Assembly (NCBI RefSeq): GCF_024679095.1
Contig: NW_026111834.1
Span: forward strand, 230,001 to 294,000
DNA length: 64,000 bases
Origin: Eriocheir sinensis
Lineage: Eukaryota; Arthropoda; Malacostraca; Decapoda; Varunidae
Reading direction: 5' to 3'
Shown here: positions 56,556 to 64,000 of the stretch, one piece after another
Layout: every line of letters begins with the position of its first letter
Position numbering within the stretch: the stretch's first letter is position 1
Made by a program: the position numbers and the translations under genes
Notes under the pieces: generated by a model
What the model saw: the letters and a program-made list of their open reading frames with translations, nothing else
The model's database searches: none
Told to the model about the DNA's origin: nothing

Positions 56556-57261
56556 CCCGGTAGCAGCAGGGATCATGTTTCTTAATGGTCCCTCTAAACG
56601 AGAAAAATGAGAAAAAATCATCACTCACACAAACCATTTCAAAATATATATCTAAGCATTTGTGATCAGTTTATGTATCATCTATTTTGGGGAAGTTTAT
56701 ATCATGGCACAAATTTGGCCCGTCACTGCTACACGGTAAAGCTACAAATTTGGCCCGTCGCTGCTACACGGTACAGCCACAAATTTGGCCCGTCACTGCT
56801 ACACGGTAAAGCCACAAATTTGGCCCGTCGCTGCTACACGGTAAAGCCACAAATTTGGCCCGTCGCTGCTACACGGTACAGCCACAAATTTGGCCTGTCG
56901 CTGCTACACAGTAAAGCCACAAATTTGGCCCGTCGCTGCTACACGGTAAAGCCACAAATTTGGCCTGTCGCTGCTACACGGTAAAGCCACAAATTTGGCC
57001 TGTCGCTGCTACACGGTAAAGCCACAAATTTGGCCCGTCGCTGCTACACGGTAAAGCCACAAATTTGGCCCGTTGCTGCTACACTGTAAAGCCACAAATT
57101 TGGCCCGTCGCTGCTACACGGCAAAGCCACAAATTTGGCCCGTCGCTGCTACACGGTAAAGCCACAAATTGGGCCCGTCGCTGCTACACGGTAAAGCCAC
57201 AAATTTGGCCTGTCGCTGCTACACGGTAAAGCCACAAATTTGGCCCGTCGCTGCAACAGGG
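56556..57261. mobile_element. piggyBac-like MITE with TTAA target sites
   Basis: The left end CCCGGTAGCAGC (56,556) is preceded by TTAA (56,552-56,555), and the right end GCTGCAACAGGG (57,261) is followed by TTAA (57,262-57,265). The ends are inverted repeats with two mismatches. TTAA duplication with CCC...GGG termini is the piggyBac hallmark; Kolobok also uses TTAA, so it is second choice. There is no transposase. Most of the interior is a 35-bp tandem array whose unit contains GTAGCAGCGACGGG on the minus strand, resembling the terminal repeat. Confidence 0.8.
56712..57255. repeat. 35-bp tandem array inside the MITE
   Basis: ACAAATTTGGCCCGTCGCTG followed by CTACACGGTAAAGCC repeats at an exact 35-bp period (e.g. 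56,781 and 56,816), about 15 copies that differ at one to three positions. Periodic variants (GTACAGCC, CCTGTCG) recur, suggesting unequal exchange. Confidence 0.96.
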
Positions 57262-57519
57262 TTAAATCTTTCATCAATTTCATCCACTCCGTCAAAACAG
57301 AGCCCACCAGAGAGCAGTAGCTTCGCCATGGCTGCCAGGACGCGCTCCGACACGCTATTCCCTAATCATGAGTTGTGACGCTTTCCCTGGACACATGTTT
57401 TCGGCCACCGGGATATGGAATGCAATCAAATGCGCTTTTTCCATCAACACGTTAAAAGTGATTAATGAACGGGATGTGTAGATAGTTAACATTTTCTTTG
57501 ACACACGAGATAGAGATAG
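57262..57519. other. Unassigned flank
   Basis: Unique sequence with no recognised gene. Confidence 0.4.
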
Positions 57520-57760
57520 TAAGTAGATATATAGATAGATAAATATATAGAGATAGAGAGAGACAGACATGGATATATAGATAGATAGATAGATTGATAA
57601 ATAGATAGATAGACAGAATAATAGTTAGATACATATAGATAGATGAAAAGATAGAAATGCATATATAGACAGATAGACAGATGGATAGATTAATAGATAG
57701 ATAGATGGAGTGTTAGGCATACATACATACAGACAGACAGACAGACAGACAGACAGAGTA
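57520..57760. repeat. (GATA)n and (GACA)n repeats
   Basis: Imperfect ATAGATAG with CAGACAGA runs (57,731-57,758). Confidence 0.94.
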
Positions 57761-58019
57761 GACGCAAGACAATACAACCTGGCTGTAAAGTGAACCTGCC
57801 TTCTATTTAATTAACGAATCACTTATGTACTTTTCCTTTGTCTTAGCACGACCTAGACATTTCCTATTCATTAAACGCATAAAAAGGAGAGAAAAAACAG
57901 CCGGGTATCCCTTCAGCCGTTAATTATTTCCAGGTTACGTTTTCTTTTCCCTCTCGTGAAGTTTGAGCAAGTACTCTTTACCTCCCTTTTTATTTTTATT
58001 TTTACTGCCGTCCCTGTTT
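57761..58019. other. Unassigned spacer
   Basis: Mixed to T-rich sequence, no gene seen. Confidence 0.4.
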
Positions 58020-59260
58020 GCTCGGTTTCGTAATCTATAGTTTTTTTTTTCCCTCTCTTGAACTCTCCTTTTTTATCTTGCTCACGTAACCAGTTCTCAA
58101 CGGTTCTTTGTTGTGTGCGTGGGGTTTTTTTCCACTCTCCTTTTTTCTTTTTCGTATTTGTCCACTTTTTTCAACTTGCCTGGTTTCGTATTCTACTGTT
58201 TTATCCTCAGCTCTTTTTTTTATCAGAACTAACTCTCAACCTTTTTTTTGTATGGTCCCTTTTAATTCCTTTCTGCCTTGCCTTTTCTCCCAATTGTCTA
58301 CATTTTCACTTTGTCTTGTTTCGTAACGTTTCTTTTTTCTAATCTTCAAATCTACTTTTTATGCCACTCTTTACTTTTGTCTATTATGGGAGCGGTGAGT
58401 AGCGGGCTTTTTTTTTCTCTGCACTCTTTTCGTTGCCCTTGAGTCGTCTCCTTTGCTGGAAAAAAAGCGCATTGAAGTACCTCATAATTTTTATTTTATT
58501 TCTATGCCCCCTTTTTAAACATTCTCTAGCTTTGCCTTTTCCTTATTTCTCCACTTTTTCAACTTTCCTCGTTTCGTAATCTCTTTCTTTTTTCAATCTT
58601 CATCTTTACTTTTTTGTGCTCATTGAATTACCTCTCAATTTTTATTCTATTTGCGTGTTTCTTTTTCTCCTCTCCAGCTTTTTCTCTTCCTTATTTGTCC
58701 ACTTTTTCAAGTTGCCTCGTTTCGTAATCTGTATCTTTTATCATCAGCACTACTTTTTTTTGTTGCTTATAACCATACTCAATTTTTTTTCTATATATGT
58801 ACCTCCCTTTTTTCTCCTCCTTTACTTCATTTGTCTGTATTTTCAGCTTGCTTGGTTTCGTAATCTGCTTTAATTTTTCTCCTCTAGCTTTTTTTTATGC
58901 TCATTGAACTACCTCTCAACTTTTACTTTTTTGTGTCCTTCCTTTTTAGCTTTGCCTTTCCTCCATTTGTCTACTTTTTCAGCTAGTTCGGTTTCGTAAC
59001 CTTCTTTTATTTTTCTCCTTGAGCTCAATTTTTTATGCTCGCTCAACTACCTCTCAATTTTTGTTCTATGTCTGTGCTTCCTTTTTCTCCTTTTTAGCTT
59101 TGCCTTTCCTCCATTTCTCTACCTTTTTTTCAGATTTTTGCTCATTCAACTACCTCCCAACTTTTATTTTCTTTGTTTACTTCTTTTTATCCCTCTTTTA
59201 AGGCTCTTTAGCTTTTCCTTTCCCCGAACTGTCTACTTCAATATTTTTGTGTGGGGTAGT
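58020..59260. repeat. Degenerate ~136-150-bp T-rich satellite
   Basis: GGTTTCGTAATCT-type anchors recur at 58,025, 58,183, 58,319, 58,571, 58,719, 58,855 and 58,991. Between them lie CTCTCAACTTTTA, TTTGTCYACTTTTTCARCTTG and TTTTCTCCTYTAGCTTT blocks. The wide 58,319-58,571 gap is explained by an inserted J-family tail. Frames of Phe, Leu and Ser are compositional. Confidence 0.85.
58388..58470 (+). mobile_element. J-family 3' tail inserted in satellite
   Basis: GGGAGCGGTGAGTAGCGGGC, then a T-run, CCCTTGAGTCGTCTCCTTTG and a final A-run. Identical in layout to the 3' UTR at 2,715-2,804. An extremely 5'-truncated insertion. Confidence 0.82.
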
Positions 59261-59704
59261 CTCCTCTTTTTTCCCCTCTTCAGCTCTACCTTTTTCAGAT
59301 TTGACCGTTCCTCAGGGTTTTTTTTTCTCTCCCCCGTTTTTTCTCTCCTCAAGGCTCTCTTCTTTTCAAACTTTTACTCCGTGGCATTTTCTCAGCAGCC
59401 CCTTCTCGAATTTTATGCCTCAAAAACCACTTGTTCCACTTGTTTTACTGTATTTTTTCCATATCTACATGTTTTGTTTTCTACTTTCTTTTTAGTTTGT
59501 GCGGTTTTTCATTTAGTTTGTGTCTTATGTATTTATTTGATTATTTATATTCATTTGTTATATATTTTTTGACAGTATTATGCCTTTTCTACTTCTTCCT
59601 GCTCCTCCTCCTTCTACTCTTTTTCTTCTTTCTCGTCCTTCTCTTCCTCGTCCTCCTCTTCTTCCTCGTCATTCTCCTCCTCCTCCTATAGTAGACAAAG
59701 CCGG
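59261..59704. repeat. Pyrimidine-rich low complexity and (CTC/CTT)n
   Basis: T/C-rich, ending in CTCCTCCTTC and CGTCCTTCTC words at 59,600-59,690. Confidence 0.8.
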
Positions 59705-60060
59705 CTGGTGATGTTGATGGTGTTGATAGTGGTGGTGTTAATGGTGCGTGGTGGTGATGATGGTATTGATGATGTTGCTGGTGTTTGTCGCGCTACTGAT
59801 TGTGGAGTTGTTGTTGGTAGTGGTGACAGTGATGGTGGTGGTGGTGATGGTGTTGATAGGGATGACGTTGATGGTGATGATGGAAAAAGTGGTGGTGGGT
59901 GATAAAGAACTAACCTGCCATCTATGTCGTGGTGGTGGTGGTGGTGACAAAGATTGCGTTGCTGAAGATGATGGGAATGGTGGTTGTGGTGGTTGGGGAG
60001 GATAAAGAACTAAGCAACCAAGTACAGCGCGGTGGAGGTGATGGTGGTTGTGGTGGTGGA
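59705..60060. repeat. (GGT/GAT)n trinucleotide region
   Basis: Imperfect GTG, GAT and TGG repeats. Frames of Val/Met or Asp/Gly are artefacts. A near-duplicate pair GATAAAGAACTAACCTGCCA and GATAAAGAACTAAGCAACCA occurs at 59,901 and 60,001. Confidence 0.9.
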
Positions 60061-61180
60061 GAATTTTTAAGCCAGATTTATGCAGCGTCCGCGCCAAAAC
60101 TTCCATCAGAAAGTGATTTTGTAACCATAAATTCGGATTCTTCTCGCCTATCCTCCTCCTCCTCCTCCTCCTCCTCTCCCTCTTTTCTCCCTGCTCCTAA
60201 CCCCTCTCCCCTATCCCTCCCTTATGTCTACTTCTACTCCATTACTTCTTTTCACCGTACTAAAAATTTTGCCTCTTTCTACAACTACGTTTTATTTATT
60301 TATTTTTTTGGTTTATTGTTTTCTTAAGTAATCATGTTCATATTTCGACTTTTTTTCCGTTTTTCATTGTCTGTCTGTTTGTATTTCCTTCCTCCTCCTC
60401 CTCTTCTTCTTGTGAGGCCATCATCACCTCGCTTAATGTAAATATTATGTTTATATTATGTTTATTATTTTGTTCCCTGAGAGAGTTAATGACATCCGCT
60501 TCCTGGTTTTTCTCTTCTTCCTTCTCCTCTTATTCCTCGTTCTCTTCCTGCAACTCTTACTTTTCCTTCCCGTGCCTTGTTCTTCTCCTCTTCCTCGATC
60601 TTTTTCTCTATTCTCTATTCATGTTCCAGTCTTTTACCTTCCATTTACGAGTATTATGTTCATTCGGCCCAACCAAATCGAAGTAGTCAGTCGTTTTTAT
60701 TTCCTCTTGATGGCAAAACTCTCATTATTCCTTTATATTGTTTTCTATTTTATGCATTTTTGTCTCTTCATTTTCCCATTCTTTACCTTCCCTATTCTTC
60801 TGATGGTAGTTTTCCCATTATTCATTTACATGCTTTTGTTTTTATATCTGCTCCTCGTTTGTGTTACCTCTTTGTTTTCTCCTTTTACCCTTCTTTTACT
60901 TCATTGCTCCTCTGCTTCTCTGCCTTTTTCGTCTTTCTGATGTCTTCCGCAAACTACCATTTCTTTCTCTTGCTCCATTACCCTCATACATTTTTCATCG
61001 CATTTCCGGGTCGCCAAGAAATCACGAGACTCATGCGGTGGGTCGATGGCTCTCTTCGTCTTTCCGCACCTAATCACCTCCATTATTGGACTGTGTAACC
61101 CGCCAGCGACCCTTTGTCTTTTCCATGTATTGCCGGTTTCAGAGTTCTCTTTCCAGTCTTGAATTTTCCTCCGTTCATTT
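60061..61180. other. Pyrimidine-rich, no gene seen
   Basis: (CTC)n at 60,148-60,178, CTTCTCC words, otherwise T/C-biased unique DNA. Frames up to 173 codons (60,577-61,098) are rich in Phe, Leu and Ser and overlap equally long frames in other phases, so I reject them as genes. Confidence 0.6.
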
Positions 61181-61760
61181 ATATTTCTTACCCTCTATCT
61201 TTTTTTTGGGGGGTTAGTGCAGTTTTTTTCATCTTTCTTCTTTCTCATCTTCAACCTCTTTACTGTTTTTATTTTCTTAGTTTCGTTTTTGTCTGTCTGT
61301 AATTTCTTTTTCTCTTCCTTTTTATCTTTTTTTCGTTCATATATTTCTGCTTTTTTTTCACTTGTTCTTTATGTCTATGCCTTTTTTTAAATTTTTTATC
61401 TTCCACCTTTTTTTATTATTTTCCTTGATTTCTTTTTACTTGTCTGTTATTTCTTTTTCCTTCTTCTTATCTTTCTTTTCTCGTTCATATATTCCTCCTT
61501 TTTTTCCTTCACTCGTTCTTTACATCACTGCCTTTTTTTATATTTTTCATCTTCCTCTTCTTTATTGTTTTTTCCTTGGTATCGTTTTACTCGTCTGTTA
61601 TTTCTTTTTCCTTCTCCTTCTCCTTCTTTTCTCGTTCATATATTCTTCCTTTTTTTCCTTCACTCATTATTTACATCACTGTCCTTTTTTCTATTTTTCA
61701 TCTTCCACCTTTTTTATTGTATTTCCTTGGTTTCGTTTTACTGTTTGTCTATAATTTCTT
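61181..61760. repeat. Degenerate ~150-bp T-rich tandem repeat
   Basis: TTCTCGTTCATATATT recurs at about 61,332, 61,481 and 61,631, each followed by TTTTTCCTTCACTCGTTCTT and TTTTTCATCTTCCWCCTTTT. Three to four copies. Confidence 0.85.
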
Positions 61761-62133
61761 CCTTCGCGCTAACCTTTTCTCCTTCTTTTATTCGTGCTTT
61801 CATCCTTAACACATTTCTTTTTTATTTTCATCCTTCCCATTTTCAACCCTTAAATCCTTCCTTCTTTTATCACATTCTGCCTTCACTCACCCATTTGATC
61901 CTATCCTCCATCCTTCCTTCTTTCTTTTCCTTCTCTCTTTTTCCTCCCTTTCATTTTGTCTTTTCTTTTATTCCACTCTATTCTATTACTATTTTTTTTG
62001 TCGAACCTTCCTTTGAAACTTGCTACCTTCGTCACCCCTTTATGTACTCCCTCTACGTCTCATCATCTTCCCACCTTCCTTAACCCGTTGGCTCTACCTT
62101 TCCTCCCATTCCATTTTCCTTTCTCCCTGGCGA
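61761..62133. other. Pyrimidine-rich spacer
   Basis: T/C-rich DNA with no recognised repeat or gene. Confidence 0.4.
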
Positions 62134-62205
62134 CTTAGCTGGGGGGGTGGGGGGGGGGGTACCCTAAGCTGCCTCCTTTGCTGTAAAAAACAACGTAAAA
62201 ACTAT
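62134..62205 (+). mobile_element. Poly(G) run and partial J-family tail
   Basis: A G-run with single T interruptions (62,141-62,159), then ACCCTAAGCTGCCTCCTTTG and CTGTAAAAAA. The second half matches the last 30 bases of the J 3' UTR and its A-tail. Confidence 0.5.
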
Positions 62206-62293
62206 GTAAAGATCCCGGGTGACAAGTAAATTACATAAACTTCCCTATTTACATTATCATAAAAGCAGATTTTTTGGCCACTTTACTCTATTC

Positions 62294-62393
62294 AGGAGCA
62301 GTAAGTAGCGGGCTTTTTTTTTTCATTATTGTTTTTTTCTTTTTTTACGCCCTTGCACTGTCTCCTCTGCTGTAAAAAAAAAAAAAAAAAAAG
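62294..62393 (+). mobile_element. J-family 3' tail
   Basis: GGAGCAGTAAGTAGCGGGCT, T-rich middle, CCCTTGCACTGTCTCCTCTG and an A-run of about 18. Another very short 5'-truncated insertion. Confidence 0.8.
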
Positions 62394-63217
62394 ATAAAAT
62401 GGATGAGTTGAGGTTGCTTACTCTTTTGCAAATTTCAGTTGCAAAAAAAAGCTTGACTCGGGATGGATTAATATTTTTTACGAGGATCAACGGCGAAATG
62501 AGACCGGGTGACAAGGAAAGAAGATGAACTCTGCCATTTAATTTACACTAAAATGAGATAATGACAGAGGATGAGTCCAGGTGACTTATTGTTTTATCGA
62601 GCATCAGGTAAAATGACTGTGACCCAAGGAAGGTGAACATGGCCTCCCTCCCTCCCCCACTCCCTCCCTCCCTCCCCCCATCCCTCCCCCCTCCCTCCCT
62701 CCGGCTCTTGAATAGGCTCTTAAGGCACTAGTTGTTTGGCTGATGATGGCGCGAGGCGTGTGATGGGAGGCAAGTGGCACTTACTAGAGATCACGGCTAG
62801 TCATGCGGTTTGTGGTGGTGCAAAGTTTGTTAGGTAATTCCCGGCAGACGAAGGAGTGGGGGGGGAGGGGATAATGGGCTGGAGGTGGAGGGGGCGAAGA
62901 GGTGCCTGGTGGTGGTGGTGGTGGTTATGAGGAGGTGATGGTTACTCTCCTTAACAAACAGTGAGGGATGACTTTATTATTGCAATCTCCTGTCTGCCTT
63001 TAGTGTATCCCTGACAGGTTAGGGACGGAGGGGGTCAAAGGGTCACGTGGTTGGGGTTAACAAGGGTTTTATCAGGGTCGTGTGGTGATGGTTTTGAAGT
63101 AACTCAATTCTGTAGTGAGGTTATGCAGTGAGAGGCGGCTATTATTTCGACCTTTTCCTCACCCTTGCCCATAGCGCCTTGATCACTATTATGAGCCGAT
63201 GTGAGGGTCTCGTAGGT
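62394..63217. other. Short simple repeats, no gene seen
   Basis: (CCCTCC)n at 62,641-62,702, a G-run near 62,862 and (GGT)n at 62,908-62,926. The rest is unique and unassigned. Confidence 0.6.
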
Positions 63218-64000
63218 AATCTCTCCTCCTCCTCCTCCTCCTCCTCTTCTTCCGCGAACAGTGAGGACTGGCTTTCATATCTAATCTTTCTGTGCCTTTT
63301 GTTGAGCTATCTGTCAAGGCAATTACTTCACCTTGGAACGCTACGATTTCTGATTGCTATTTCATCTTTATTTGTGACAATCTGCAGAAACATTCATCAT
63401 CCAGTAGTTTTTTTGTTTGCTTCAAGGCTTTATCTCATCGTAATTTCGCTTTTTTTCCAGATTATTTTATTACGTACGGAAATTGTCATAATTCATTAGG
63501 TTCAGTCTGTACATCAGGGCTTTTATCTGATTGGAGTTTCACCTTTTTCTACGGAAATTTTCATCCTTCAGTAATTTATGATCAAGAATTTACTGCAGGC
63601 TTTACAGCTTCCTCTGTAATCACCGCCAACACTCGCTGCAGACTTCATTTCAACCTTGGCCTCTCGTCGTAAGCGATTTGCAGCAGATATTCAATCCATT
63701 CCGGCACCGCTTTGCCAGACGTTTTTAAACCATTCGCTTCCTGAGTTTAGAGGCTCGTGATAGATGGGTTACGGGGGTGTGCTGAAGTTGTCTTGTTAGG
63801 TAAAATGTGTGTTGATGGTAATTGAGGGAGGTGGACAGGGAGGAAAGGATAAGAAATTGAGGAGAGGATGAATAGGAGGTTAATGAAGGGAGAGGAAGCA
63901 GGTGGTAGAAAATAAATAGAGGTTGCCATGTTAAGTAAAGGATGTGTTGATGGTAGAGGAAGGAGATGGACAGGAAGGAGGGGATAAGAGATTGAGGAGA
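63218..64000. other. (CTC)n then unassigned to the window end
   Basis: (CTC)n at 63,218-63,246, then unique sequence. Near the end a GGTAAAATGTGTGTTGATGG block (63,798) and its diverged copy (TAAAGGATGTGTTGATGGTA, 63,935) mark a repeat of about 135 bp that runs off the window. Confidence 0.55.

Noticed and set aside
59708..60005. Val/Met-rich and Asp/Gly-rich frames
   Set aside because: They are translations of GGT/GAT trinucleotide repeats.

Overview
This is a repeat-saturated piece of animal nuclear DNA, most likely from a decapod crustacean and probably a crab. The inference rests on the density of (AG)n, (AC)n, (AT)n and (ACT)n microsatellites, kilobase-long purine or pyrimidine blocks, degenerate CCTAA tracts (arthropod telomeres are TTAGG), CR1-like and Jockey-like LINE fragments, tRNA-derived SINEs, and Merlin, hAT and piggyBac-like DNA transposons. 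Nothing suggests a bacterial origin, and there is no intact, recognisable host gene. Species assignment is inference from remembered repeat families, not a search.

Layout. 0.5-1 kb: a short TIR element. 1.6-6.3 kb: a chain of unrelated tandem satellites (units about 137, 72, 46, 158 and 150 bp), one interrupted by a LINE 3' end. 6.4-7.9 kb: a GC-rich block with the only host-gene candidate, a minus-strand Thr/Pro-rich membrane protein frame broken by one TGA. 8-14 kb: degenerate satellites and long purine/pyrimidine blocks. 14-16 kb: an unassigned unique island. 16-22 kb: three decayed minus-strand copies of an unusual reverse transcriptase with a conserved C-terminal domain. 22-25 kb: microsatellites and a G-rich TGGG minisatellite. 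25-27.3 kb: a tRNA-derived SINE split by a 1.1-kb hAT element that carries a foldback hairpin. 28-31 kb: a cluster of TGASTCA heptamers and CR1-like LINE fragments. 31-35 kb: microsatellites and a CCTAA-rich tract. 35.4-36.3 kb: a second hAT element. 36.8-40.4 kb: a Merlin transposon with 8-bp target duplications, containing a broken IS630/Tc1-like transposase that is itself split by a CR1-like fragment.

40.5-50.2 kb: a pile-up of non-LTR retrotransposons. Three copies of one family, called J here, surround a separate Jockey-type element in which ORF1 and ORF2 are fused in frame after loss of the endonuclease. 48.4-50.7 kb: an inverted-repeat structure interrupted by the third J copy. 51-53.3 kb: a minus-strand SINE, a 36-bp in-frame minisatellite and about 1 kb of AAGGG/AAAGG repeat. 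53.4-56.5 kb: simple repeats. 56.55-57.27 kb: a TTAA-flanked piggyBac-like MITE holding a 35-bp tandem array. 57.5-64 kb: pyrimidine-rich degenerate satellites, more J 3' tails and trinucleotide repeats.

The genes present are almost all transposon genes. The nearest to intact is the Merlin transposase (39,327-40,277). The structures of most interest are the nested insertions, where target duplications and interruption order give a relative chronology, and several cases in which a transposon end appears to have seeded or interrupted a satellite.
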